NCBI GenBank assembly: GCA_964386635.1 | Contig: CAYLRO010000003.1 | Coordinates: 1-64,000, forward strand | Source of the DNA: Sabulitectum sp964386635 | Lineage (GTDB): Bacteria; Fermentibacterota; Fermentibacteria; Fermentibacterales; JCC-6 | DNA length: 64,000 nt | Direction: 5' to 3' | Part shown: piece by piece, positions 1-7,564 of the stretch | Numbering within the stretch: position 1 is the first letter of the stretch | Layout of the letters: each line of letters starts with the position of its first letter | Notes under the pieces: generated by a model | What the model was told of the DNA's origin: nothing | What the model saw: the letters and a program-made list of their open reading frames with translations, nothing else | Database searches by the model: none | Made by a program: the position numbers and the translations under genes

Positions 1-52
1 CGTAAGCACGGTTCTGTGAGAGGGATGGGGCGTGAGCCCCACCCTACTCAAT
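1..52 (+). mobile_element. 3' end of a group II intron (domain V 3' strand and domain VI)
   Basis: The first bases (CGTAAGCACGGTTC) match the 3' strand of group II intron domain V, including the two-base bulge (AG, usually CG). A domain VI-like hairpin follows: bases 21-30 pair with 37-45 around a CGTGAG loop, with A25 bulged. It ends in CCTACTCAAT, the usual form of bacterial intron 3' termini, which puts the splice junction near base 52. The catalytic core and any reverse-transcriptase gene would lie upstream of the window. The intron sits just before the ribosome-binding site of the DUF1028 gene. This was recognised from consensus only; the 5' half of domain V is not visible. Confidence 0.72.
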
Positions 53-98
53 TATCTTCTCCTGTGAAGCAGAGTTCTTCAATCAAAGGAGATCCATT

Positions 99-1118
99 AT
101 GACAGTACTGATCCTTTCATTACTATCCACATTTTCAATTGCAGCGTACGATGCTGATGCAGGTGAATGGGGAGTCGCAGTAGCATCCTGTGTCCCGTTT
201 GCCTACAACTCCGTGGCCTGGGCTGAAGCGGAAACAGGAGCAATAGCCACCCAGTCCTGGACAAACCACTACTACGGTACAGATGGTCTGTTACTTCTCG
301 AAAGCGGTCTCAGTGCCGATTCAGTAATACAGCTTCTCACTTCAGCAGATTCCCTTCTGGAGCAGCGGCAGCTTGGAGTGGTGGACATGTACGGCAATTC
401 AGCTGCCTTTACAGGAGAAATGTGCATGGAGTGGGCAGGTTCTGTTCAAGGCTACGGCTACACGATTCAGGGAAATATTCTTACAGGACCTGAAGTTGTT
501 CAGGCAATGGAGCAGGCATTCCTTGGCACACAGGGAACTCCACTGGCAGAAAGGCTCTATGCAGCGCTTGCGGCTGGTGAGGCTGCTGGAGGTGACTCAC
601 GAGGAAGACAGTCCGCAGGGCTCCTTGTTGTAAGAACAGGAGGGGGACATTCAGGAGCTACAGACAGGTTCGTTGAGCTTGTTGTAAATGATAACCCTGA
701 TCCTCTTTCAGAGCTTGGTGATCATCTATACACCTGGGAGCTTTACAACTGCGTTCCGGTTTATGCAGGTGAAGTTGATATTGATCCGGTATCAGAGGAG
801 AGAATGCTTCACATTATCGGTGAGCTTTCTGAAAGAGGAAGCGATAACCCGCAACTGCTCAATCTGGGTGCATGGGAGCTTGCCATAAGAGACATAATGC
901 TGGATGATGCTGTGGCCATGGCTCGTCAGGCTGTTGAACTTGCACCGGAGGATTCGAATATCAGAGATACACTGGCTGAAGCTCTGTTCAGAAACGGCGA
1001 CGTTCAGGGTGCTGTGGAACAGGCCAGGTACGCTGTTGAGCTTGACCCGGAAAATCTGTATCTGCAGGAGCAACTTGAGAGATTCACTGAACACGGTATC
1101 CCAGGAACCGTTCAATAA
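99..1118 (+). CDS. DUF1028 Ntn-hydrolase-like protein with C-terminal TPR
   Basis: The first ~230 residues carry the DUF1028 pattern: TFSIAAYD near the start, GVAVAS, then ATQSW, YG..GL.LL..GLS, RQLGVVD, CMEWAG, GNILTG and AGGDSRGRQSAG. DUF1028 belongs to the N-terminal-nucleophile hydrolase superfamily and its substrate is unknown. The ten residues before TFSIAA are hydrophobic, so Thr11 could become the nucleophile after processing; this is inference. Residues ~245-335 form two TPR-like helical pairs (AVELAPEDSNIRDTLAEALF and a second AVELDPEN unit). The ATG has a clear AAAGGAGA ribosome-binding site. Upstream lies the intron end, so the promoter may be outside the window or inside the intron. 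Confidence 0.85.
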   Translation: MTVLILSLLSTFSIAAYDADAGEWGVAVASCVPFAYNSVAWAEAETGAIATQSWTNHYYGTDGLLLLESGLSADSVIQLLTSADSLLEQRQLGVVDMYGNSAAFTGEMCMEWAGSVQGYGYTIQGNILTGPEVVQAMEQAFLGTQGTPLAERLYAALAAGEAAGGDSRGRQSAGLLVVRTGGGHSGATDRFVELVVNDNPDPLSELGDHLYTWELYNCVPVYAGEVDIDPVSEERMLHIIGELSERGSDNPQLLNLGAWELAIRDIMLDDAVAMARQAVELAPEDSNIRDTLAEALFRNGDVQGAVEQARYAVELDPENLYLQEQLERFTEHGIPGTVQ

Positions 1119-1216
1119 ATTCCCATGCTTCCCGGGATACACCATACCAGTATACAGAAAACTGATGCGTTTCCTTATATTCAACCTGCTGGAACAGTCA
1201 GAGGGGAATGCAGATA

Positions 1217-1741
1217 ATGAGAAACGGAAGACTGCAGGTATACACCGGGAACGGCAAGGGTAAAACTACAGCTTTGCTGGGCCTTGCAGTAAGGGCTGCA
1301 TGTTCAGGAATGAGGGTTTACATAGGCCAGTTCATGAAGGGTCAGAACTATTCAGAGTTGTGTCTTCCTGAGAGATTCCCCGAGATAACTCTGGAACAGT
1401 TCGGTTCACCGGCTTTCCTGAAAGCTGGTGAAAAACCCTCGGAAACAGACATGCTCATGGCTGAGAATGGACTTTCTGCAGTGTGCGGCGCCCTCACTTC
1501 CGGGAAGTATGATCTTGTGGCTGCAGATGAGATTTGCGTAAGTGTTCATCTGGGGCTTTTGAAAGAAGATGCTGTTCTTCAGCTTGCAGATATGCGACCT
1601 GCAACTGTTGAGCTGGTGCTTACCGGGCGCTATGCGTCAGACAGTATTATTGAGAAGGCTGATCTTGTTACAGAGATGATGGAAGTGAAGCACTACTACA
1701 ATACGGAGAAACTTTTAGCCAGAACTGGGATAGAGAACTGA
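1217..1741 (+). CDS. cobO: Cob(I)alamin adenosyltransferase (CobO/BtuR family)
   Basis: Transfers the 5'-deoxyadenosyl group of ATP to cob(I)alamin (or cobinamide), the adenosylation step of B12 biosynthesis or salvage, in the cytoplasm. The protein opens with the P-loop GNGKGKTT, followed by GLAVRAACSGMRVYIGQFMKG and a Walker-B-like LVAADEI, and ends with the family signature LTGRYAS..I...ADLVTEM plus KHYY. About 174 residues is usual for CobO/BtuR. An ATG nine bases upstream (1208) lies almost on the GAGGGG site, so the ATG at 1217 (10-base spacing) is preferred. No other B12 gene is nearby, which favours salvage or supply to a B12 enzyme encoded elsewhere. Confidence 0.9.
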   Translation: MRNGRLQVYTGNGKGKTTALLGLAVRAACSGMRVYIGQFMKGQNYSELCLPERFPEITLEQFGSPAFLKAGEKPSETDMLMAENGLSAVCGALTSGKYDLVAADEICVSVHLGLLKEDAVLQLADMRPATVELVLTGRYASDSIIEKADLVTEMMEVKHYYNTEKLLARTGIEN

Positions 1742-1756
1742 AAGAGAGGGGATAAA

Positions 1757-2326
1757 ATGAAAATATCAGTATTTGTGCTTTTGTTCGTCTGTTCATTAAT
1801 GCTCGCAGCAGTAATGGAGCCTGTCAGAGACGGCATGGATTTTTTTGCGGGAGTCGGCGCCTGGATTCCGGGAATTCTGAACGATGACAATCAGCTTTCA
1901 GTGGGGCCTGTGTTTCAGGTGGGAGTGGAGACCCCCATGTTTCAGGCTAATCAGTTCAGGCTTGCAGCGGGATTCGCCTCATGCGGTTCAGACAGATCAA
2001 ACTATGACGGGATTTCAGCAGTTATGCTGAATCTTTCCTACAGGAACTTTCCGTTCTACAGACCTTATGCAGGTCCCCGTGGTCTTGAACCGTTCTTCGG
2101 CTTTACAGGAGGCGGTATCATTGCCTGGGACAGTGTGGTTCAGGGTGATTCAAAAAGTACCGGTGGAGCCATGCTGGGAGCAGAACTGGGAACCAGGATG
2201 AAAGTGAGCGAGACGATGTTCCTTGATATCACCCTTGCAGGTGAATGGGTTCCCATTGGAAGCTCAATCGCAGGTGAAGAGGAAGATCTCTCCGGAATCA
2301 GGATTCAGGGCAGTCTGGTCTTTTGA
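1757..2326 (+). CDS. Exported hypothetical protein, probable outer-membrane beta-barrel
   Basis: No family recognised. The 189-residue product begins with a signal peptide (MKISVFVLLFVCSLMLAAV) and continues with alternating hydrophobic strands rich in Gly and aromatics (FFAGVGAWIPG, LRLAAGFAS-like, LEPFFGFTGGGIIAWDS, GAMLGAELGTRM) and a terminal IQGSLVF. That strand pattern and the final Phe suggest a small outer-membrane barrel. The start has a strong GAGAGGGG site and lies 15 bases after cobO, so the two are probably co-transcribed. The last 22 bases overlap the end of the convergent rlmN gene. Confidence 0.7.
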   Translation: MKISVFVLLFVCSLMLAAVMEPVRDGMDFFAGVGAWIPGILNDDNQLSVGPVFQVGVETPMFQANQFRLAAGFASCGSDRSNYDGISAVMLNLSYRNFPFYRPYAGPRGLEPFFGFTGGGIIAWDSVVQGDSKSTGGAMLGAELGTRMKVSETMFLDITLAGEWVPIGSSIAGEEEDLSGIRIQGSLVF

Positions 2327-3351
2327 TTCAAAAGAACTGAACCGCCCAGCTGTCCGCATGCCCCGGCGACATCTTCGCCTCTGGACTTGCGCAGAGTAAC
2401 TGCCTGGCACCTGGGATAGAGGTATTCAGTGAATCTGTGGACTGCGTTTTCCGAAGGTCTTTCCCATTCAAGACCGGGAACAGGGTTGTACACAAGAAGA
2501 TTTATCTTGCATGGAATGCTCTGTGAATAGTCTGCCAGAGCAGCTGCATCTCTACTGGAATCGTTTACTCCTCTGATAAGGCAGTATTCCAGAGTCACCC
2601 TTCTCCCGGTACTGTCTGTGTAGAGCAGCATATCCTTTTTCAGCCCGGCAAGTGATATTGAAGAAGCCGCTGGGATGATTCGTTCTCTGGTTTTCTGCAG
2701 AGCACTGTGAAGTGAAACCGCAAGGCCGTACTGTTTCCCGGTGGCAACAAGTTTTTCAATGCCCCCTGGAATACCAACTGTGGATACAGTGATTTTCCTC
2801 TGTCCAATGCAAATCCCACGGTCATCGGAGATTATGTCCAGAGCCTTTTCAACATTTTTCCAGTTATCCATGGGTTCACCCATGCCCATGAGAACCACAT
2901 TACTGATTCTTTCAGGATTGACTGCTGTCATGGCGTAAAGCTGGGCTACGATCTCATCGGAGGACATGTTGCCGTGAAATCCTGCAGAGCCGGTCATGCA
3001 GAATCTGCATCCCATTCTGCATCCGTACTGTGTTGAGAGACAGGCTGTGAACCTGGGAGGATCGGGAATTATCACCGATTCTGCCGGCCCCCCCGGGAGT
3101 GCAAGAAGAAACTTGGATGTTCCATCGGATGCTGTAACAGGATCAGAATTATCTGGAATTGTGATAACTGCCTGTTGTTCAAGAAGAGCTCTGAAACTTT
3201 TGGAGAGATCCGTCATATCACTGAAGGATCGGACCCTTCTGAAATGCAGCCATTTGTACAGCTGAGCAGCTCTGAACGGCTTCTGATCAAGTTCATCCAC
3301 CAGCCAGTGCTGCAGCTCATTGAATGTCATTCCAAGTATTCTGACAGACAC
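2305..3351 (-). CDS. rlmN: Dual-specificity 23S rRNA/tRNA adenine-C2 methyltransferase RlmN
   Basis: Radical-SAM enzyme that methylates C2 of A2503 in 23S rRNA and, in many bacteria, A37 of some tRNAs. The radical-SAM cluster motif is in QYGCRMGCRFCMTG (CxxxCxxC). Other family signatures are VLMGMGEP, ITVSTVG, LAVSLH, LEYCLI.GVND and a C-terminal GACGQL whose Cys is the expected methyl-carrying residue. I chose the GTG at 3351 because GGAGGG lies five bases before it, giving about 348 residues. A longer frame to 3396 would run into the terminator hairpin of the upstream gene. A shorter ATG at 3330 is also possible. Convergent with the barrel-protein gene. Confidence 0.93.
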   Translation of the reverse strand: MSVRILGMTFNELQHWLVDELDQKPFRAAQLYKWLHFRRVRSFSDMTDLSKSFRALLEQQAVITIPDNSDPVTASDGTSKFLLALPGGPAESVIIPDPPRFTACLSTQYGCRMGCRFCMTGSAGFHGNMSSDEIVAQLYAMTAVNPERISNVVLMGMGEPMDNWKNVEKALDIISDDRGICIGQRKITVSTVGIPGGIEKLVATGKQYGLAVSLHSALQKTRERIIPAASSISLAGLKKDMLLYTDSTGRRVTLEYCLIRGVNDSSRDAAALADYSQSIPCKINLLVYNPVPGLEWERPSENAVHRFTEYLYPRCQAVTLRKSRGEDVAGACGQLGGSVLLNQKTRLP

Positions 3352-3387
3352 AGTGTCCCTCCGGTTAACGACACGGAAAGATAATGA

Positions 3388-3420
3388 AAACCGCACCGGG
3401 AATGGTTCCCGATGCGGTTT
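3388..3420 (-). terminator. Rho-independent terminator of the FadL-type porin gene
   Basis: On the minus strand an 8-bp stem (AAACCGCA/TGCGGTTT), one mismatch and a further 6-bp stem (CGGGAA/TTCCCG) close a three-base loop, and a short T run follows. It lies directly after the stop of the minus-strand FadL-type gene and just before the ribosome-binding site of rlmN. Confidence 0.75.
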
Positions 3421-3437
3421 CTGTAACTGCTGCTTTG

Positions 3438-4706
3438 TTAGAACGAGTAAGACGTCTGGAAGTGTATTGTGTTCTGAGAGTGGTCAACGGTTATTCCCTG
3501 TCCGAATGGATTTGCCGTCAGGTCTGTATTGTTGTTGGTCTGACCATTCTCAAATCCGTGCTCCCAGGCAAAGTCCAGGTTCCATTTTCCCAGGGATGCA
3601 CCGTAGCCCAGAGTTGCGTGCTGTTCCACAATGGCTGGAAAAAGAGGAGACAGATATTCATCCGGCACAGGGCTCTTACCGTAATTGAAACCGGCTCTTA
3701 CTGCATGAACAGGGTTGATAGAGTATTCCACTCCAAGAGCATACACCCACTGATCTTCCCAGTTCATCTGGAAATCGCTTGTATTGGTGTATCCGCCCTG
3801 TCCGTTCGGGAAGGGATTCCCCGGGAAACCGTCAGGGGGACTGGAAACTTCAAGACCCACTACTTCCATTGCGGATGACCAGCTGATCATCTTTGCATCT
3901 GCTGCGATAAGGAATCTTGAACCTGGCTTCAGTGCTATGCCGAACTCAAGTTCAGCAGGCCAGTTGAAGTCAATCATTCTGGCATCATATTCCACTTTAC
4001 CGCTCTGTGAACCGAAATTCAGTGTTGCAGTGCCGCCGTCCATATCAAGAGCGGTTTCAGTTGTGTATACCGCACCGAGGCTGATCTTGTCACACATTTT
4101 GTAGTGCATGCCGATTTTGCCGGCATAGCCGATGTCTGAAAGACCTTCTACATCTATTCCCCCCTGGCTCTCAGGGAACATGGAGAAATCCATCCCGGCA
4201 TACCCGGCCATTGCTGAAAGTCCCAGGGAGAAGGCGTTGCTGACCTGGTATCCCACGGATCCTGTCAGCCTCATGAACATTACACTGGACATCAGTTCAT
4301 CAGAAGTGGTGGCACTTGTTGGAAAGTTCTGAAAATCTACTCCCATTCCACCTTGAGCATAGGCTTCTATACCAATTATCCATGGTGAATCACTTCCTGC
4401 TCTTGTGGCGAATGCCAGAGAGGGCAGGGGGAACACCTGAGATTCGCCTTCAATATCCAGCCCCATGTTATCATTGGAAACATTCAACTGAGGCATAAGC
4501 AGTGAAATTCCTGCAGCAATGGATTGCTCAGAGGTTTTACCCATCACAGCAGGATTACCTGAGACGCCGGAAGCATCTGTAAGAACAGCTGCATCGGCAC
4601 CTGCCATTCCTGCGGACCTTGCTCCGTAACTTATCATGTTCATGCCGTTTGTAGCAATTGCTGATCCTGCAAGCAGAAGGCACAAAAGAACTGGTGTAAT
4701 TCTCAT
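3438..4706 (-). CDS. Outer-membrane transport protein, OMPP1/FadL/TodX family
   Basis: FadL-family barrels carry hydrophobic compounds such as fatty acids or aromatics across the outer membrane. The 422-residue product has a signal peptide (MRITPVLLCLLLAGSAIA) and then the family hallmark NGMNMISYGARSAGMAGADAAV with the NPA segment (SGNPAVMG) of the N-terminal hatch. The rest is barrel-like: amphipathic strands, a conserved-looking ELEFGIALKP block, VRAGFNYGKSPVPD and a terminal aromatic (TSYSF). It is a single-gene unit: a promoter-like sequence lies upstream at 4769-4797 and a terminator follows. The substrate cannot be read from the sequence. Confidence 0.85.
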   Translation of the reverse strand: MRITPVLLCLLLAGSAIATNGMNMISYGARSAGMAGADAAVLTDASGVSGNPAVMGKTSEQSIAAGISLLMPQLNVSNDNMGLDIEGESQVFPLPSLAFATRAGSDSPWIIGIEAYAQGGMGVDFQNFPTSATTSDELMSSVMFMRLTGSVGYQVSNAFSLGLSAMAGYAGMDFSMFPESQGGIDVEGLSDIGYAGKIGMHYKMCDKISLGAVYTTETALDMDGGTATLNFGSQSGKVEYDARMIDFNWPAELEFGIALKPGSRFLIAADAKMISWSSAMEVVGLEVSSPPDGFPGNPFPNGQGGYTNTSDFQMNWEDQWVYALGVEYSINPVHAVRAGFNYGKSPVPDEYLSPLFPAIVEQHATLGYGASLGKWNLDFAWEHGFENGQTNNNTDLTANPFGQGITVDHSQNTIHFQTSYSF

Positions 4707-4756
4707 ACCTTTTGACTCCCTTCAGTTTGGACGCATTCGTGAAAGACTAGTTACGA

Positions 4757-4797
4757 AATTCACAAATAAGTATAAGTGAAACTATTCACAAACACAA
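4757..4797 (-). promoter_or_regulatory. Putative promoter of the FadL-type gene with repeated ATTCACAAA boxes
   Basis: On the minus strand a -35-like TTGTGT (4797-4792) and a -10-like TATACT (4774-4769) are separated by 17 bases. The 9-mer ATTCACAAA occurs twice here (4758-4766 and 4784-4792), and TTCAC/GTGAA arms flank the -10 region, which could be an operator. The same TTG...-17-TATACT layout occurs at 25439-25467. Confidence 0.4.
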
Positions 4798-4867
4798 TCC
4801 CAACTGTTCTCCTGACGGATTTTACCTTGTATTATTGTTGACAGTAATTAACTGAAAGGAAACTCTC

Positions 4868-5725
4868 ATGAACAGGAAGATCGGGATTATCGGCGGGAGC
4901 GGTATCTACTCCATTCCCGGAGTTGAGATGAAGAGCAGCAGGAAAATTGAAACACCCTTCGGGGATCCATCTGCAGATATCTCTTTCGGGGAGCTCTACG
5001 GACTGGAACTTGCCTTCATCCCCAGGCACGGAGCAGGACACAGATATTCTCCTTCAGAGGTGCCGTATGCAGCCAATATCTACGCACTGAAAAGTGTTGG
5101 TGTTGATACTCTGATCAGTTTCAATGCTGTTGGCAGCCTCAGGGCACATATCCAGCCCAGACACTTCGTTGTTCCCGATCAGCTTTTCGACAGAACAAAG
5201 GGTATAAGACGATCTTCCTTCTTCGGGCAGGGCGTGGTGGCACATGCTTCCCTGGGTGATCCGTTCTGCAGCAGTCTTAGAAAGATTCTTGTGAAGGCTG
5301 CAGAGAAAGCCGGGGCAGTGGTGCATGATGGAGGAACCCTTGTTGTTATGGAGGGTCCCGCCTTCAGCACCAGAGCTGAAAGCGAATTCTACCGGGCACA
5401 GGGCTGGGACCTGATAGGAATGACAACCCTGCCTGAAGCCAAACTTGCAAGGGAAGCCGGAATGTGCTTCGGAACACTGGCCATGAGTACCGATTACGAC
5501 TGCTGGCACCAGGGGGAAGAAGATGTTACACTGGAAATGGTTATTCAGGTGGTGAAAGACAATGTGAAAATGGCTGGCCAGGTTCTTGCAGAGGCCCTGC
5601 TGCTTCTGAAGGACTCAGAAGAAAAAAACTGTGGATGCGCTGCTCCCATCGGTTCCATGACTTCCCGGGATGCGTCTCCGGATGTCAGGCTTGCGCAGCT
5701 TGAAACTGTACTGAGAAGAGAATGA
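4868..5725 (+). CDS. mtnP: S-methyl-5'-thioadenosine phosphorylase
   Basis: Cleaves methylthioadenosine with phosphate to adenine and methylthioribose-1-phosphate, in methionine salvage and removal of the polyamine-synthesis by-product. The 285-residue protein opens with IGIIGGSGIY and carries FIPRHGAGHRYSPSEVPYAANI, SFNAVGSL, the substrate loop VVMEGPAFSTRAES and the TDYDCWH block, whose Asp residues mark 6-aminopurine specificity in this family. The ATG follows GAAAGGAAA. The C-terminal extension (CGCAAPIG) resembles those of other bacterial MtnP proteins. The stop overlaps the thiL start by four bases. No other methionine-salvage gene is in the window. Confidence 0.92.
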   Translation: MNRKIGIIGGSGIYSIPGVEMKSSRKIETPFGDPSADISFGELYGLELAFIPRHGAGHRYSPSEVPYAANIYALKSVGVDTLISFNAVGSLRAHIQPRHFVVPDQLFDRTKGIRRSSFFGQGVVAHASLGDPFCSSLRKILVKAAEKAGAVVHDGGTLVVMEGPAFSTRAESEFYRAQGWDLIGMTTLPEAKLAREAGMCFGTLAMSTDYDCWHQGEEDVTLEMVIQVVKDNVKMAGQVLAEALLLLKDSEEKNCGCAAPIGSMTSRDASPDVRLAQLETVLRRE

Positions 5726-6633
5726 GAACTCTGTCTGATACTGGAGAACACGGTTTCATAAGGGCCATAAGGGAAAAGTATCCCATGGCCCTGGCAGGGG
5801 ATGACGGAGCGGTGCTTGAGTCACTTGAAACCCCTGTAGTTACAACAGATTCCTTTTTTCAGGGAACACATTTCCAAACATGGTGGACTGAACCTGAGAA
5901 ACTTTCGGTAAGGCTTCTTGAAGCCACCCTGTCAGACCTGGCGGCAATGGGTGCTGTTTCAAGGTATCTCTTCAGCTCAGTTGTACTGCCTCCCGACATG
6001 GAGATTGACTGGCTGATAAACTTCTATTCAGGGCTTACCGGACGGGAAGACTGTCTTCTTGCAGGGGGAGAAACGATTAAGGGAAACACCTTCGGAGTAA
6101 CACTGACCGCAATAGGTGAGTGCGGCAGTAAAACTCCCTTCAGGCGGAATACCGCAAACCCCGGAGATTCTCTCTGGGTGACAGGACCTCTGGGAAGGTC
6201 TTTCAATTCACCTGAACTGCTGGAAAAAGGACGACGGGAAACACTTACTGAAAGAGAGAAGAAGCAGACAGAGCTTTTCCTTAATCCCAGGGCGCGGTTC
6301 GATGCTGTTTCAGTTCTGAGGGAAGCAGGATCAATTACTGCAATCGATATCTCAGACGGTCTTTTCTCTGAATGTGCCCACATTACAAGGGAAAGCGGTG
6401 TTGGCATCACTCTTGACCTGAACCTGGTTCCCCTTGTGGATTACTGCAGTGAATTGCCGGTTGAAGCCTGTTCCGCCGGGGAAGACTTTGAGCTGTTGTT
6501 TACACTCCCTGAAGGAAAAGAAGTGTCCGGATTTCACAGGATAGGCCACATTCTTCAGGGAGATTCTCTTACAGTATTCAACAATGGCAAAAAGATTCAC
6601 ACTGGAATAAGAGGATACGACCATTTCACCTGA
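5722..6633 (+). CDS. thiL: Thiamine-monophosphate kinase
   Basis: Phosphorylates thiamine monophosphate with ATP to thiamine diphosphate, the active cofactor. The 303-residue protein has the AIR-synthase-like fold signatures of ThiL: an N-terminal E.GFI, the Mg-binding AGDDGAVLE, TTDSFFQGTHF, LSDLAAMGA, GGETIKG, GDSLWVTGPLG, AIDISDGL and a late SAGEDFELLFTLP. It starts in the ATGA that also ends mtnP, so the two are translationally coupled although their pathways are unrelated. Divergence around the substrate site (DSFFQGTHF instead of the common DMLVEGVHF) is noted, but the assignment is still firm. Convergent with the next gene, with no visible terminator. Confidence 0.9.
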   Translation: MRTLSDTGEHGFIRAIREKYPMALAGDDGAVLESLETPVVTTDSFFQGTHFQTWWTEPEKLSVRLLEATLSDLAAMGAVSRYLFSSVVLPPDMEIDWLINFYSGLTGREDCLLAGGETIKGNTFGVTLTAIGECGSKTPFRRNTANPGDSLWVTGPLGRSFNSPELLEKGRRETLTEREKKQTELFLNPRARFDAVSVLREAGSITAIDISDGLFSECAHITRESGVGITLDLNLVPLVDYCSELPVEACSAGEDFELLFTLPEGKEVSGFHRIGHILQGDSLTVFNNGKKIHTGIRGYDHFT

Positions 6634-6652
6634 GTGTTCAAGTTGATATCTG

Positions 6653-7564
6653 CTACTCCAGTATTGCGGTCATGTTCCCTGTGAGAATGAAGTCTGGATT
6701 GCCGTAAAGAATTGTGAGTTCACAGCCATCGGTGGAATCCAGATTCCAGAGGGGTATTACATCTGAAGGGTTGTGTGCCAATCCAAGAAGCGAATCTGAT
6801 CCGAAGAGAACCGGATCGATCCTTATCCCGGTGTTTTCCATGACATTCCATGCATGAAAAACGCAGCTGTCGCGGTCCAGAATAACACCTCCGGTAACTG
6901 ACAGACCGATGTCGATCTCCTCTGCCAGTCTGGACATTTCTCTGCTCATGGGGACACAGGGTCCAGGAAGGACATCCGGTATGCTGAGATTCCTGAGGGT
7001 TCCGGAGAGCCACTCAAGGGTCTCATCACTCACAACCGGGGAAATGGGACGCATGGTCATGGGTTCCTGAAACAGTCTCATTGTTATTGTCAGGTCTTCT
7101 GAGCTGCCTGAAGGAATGCAGGGAATGTCTGCATAGAGGACACCGCTGCTTATGCTGAAGTCGTTCTGAAGCAGAGCCAGTTCCTGATAGGGAAGATGAG
7201 ATACGGGCATGGGTATTATCACCTGAATATCTCTGGCAGTCATGGATCCTGAATTTGTGATGGTAACAGTAAGGGTAAGGGTGGTGTCCAGTGTGGAACA
7301 CCCCTGTATCCGGTTCAAAAGCCATCTGCCTGTTTCCTCAGAGGTGCTGTTTCCCAGGGCCAGACCATAGATGCGCGCAGCTCTGCTGAATTCACCTGAT
7401 GCCTCGAGTATCCTGCCGTACTCAACCAGCCACGCCCCTTCTTCAGCAGCAGCCATCTGGGCATAAAGAACGGCTGCCTCAGGTATTCCCCGCATTGAGA
7501 TCATGGCTCTTGCGGAATCTGCAGGTGAAACGGATAAACCGATAAGGGTCAGAAGAAGGATCAC
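6653..7564 (-). CDS. Exported protein with a transglutaminase-like core
   Basis: The first residues (MILLLTLIGLSVSPADSA) look like a signal peptide. A TPR-like helical section follows (residues ~25-90), then a beta-rich segment (~91-165). At ~195-255 I see a transglutaminase/papain-fold pattern: PGPCVPMSREMSRLAEEIDI...VTGGV (Cys203), FHAWN (His237) and RIDPV (Asp250), in the order and spacing of the Cys-His-Asp triad. This makes it a candidate cysteine peptidase or acyl-transfer enzyme of the cell envelope, and activity is inferred. It begins at a GTG overlapping the stop of the LolC/E-like gene (GTGA), so the two are coupled. Confidence 0.6.
   Translation of the reverse strand: MILLLTLIGLSVSPADSARAMISMRGIPEAAVLYAQMAAAEEGAWLVEYGRILEASGEFSRAARIYGLALGNSTSEETGRWLLNRIQGCSTLDTTLTLTVTITNSGSMTARDIQVIIPMPVSHLPYQELALLQNDFSISSGVLYADIPCIPSGSSEDLTITMRLFQEPMTMRPISPVVSDETLEWLSGTLRNLSIPDVLPGPCVPMSREMSRLAEEIDIGLSVTGGVILDRDSCVFHAWNVMENTGIRIDPVLFGSDSLLGLAHNPSDVIPLWNLDSTDGCELTILYGNPDFILTGNMTAILE

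Noticed and set aside
3330..3396. Longer start for RlmN at 3396
   Set aside because: That region forms the terminator hairpin of the upstream gene, and GGAGGG fits a GTG at 3351.
6024..6410. Minus-strand reading frame inside thiL
   Set aside because: It has no family match and is a shadow of a well-supported gene on the other strand.
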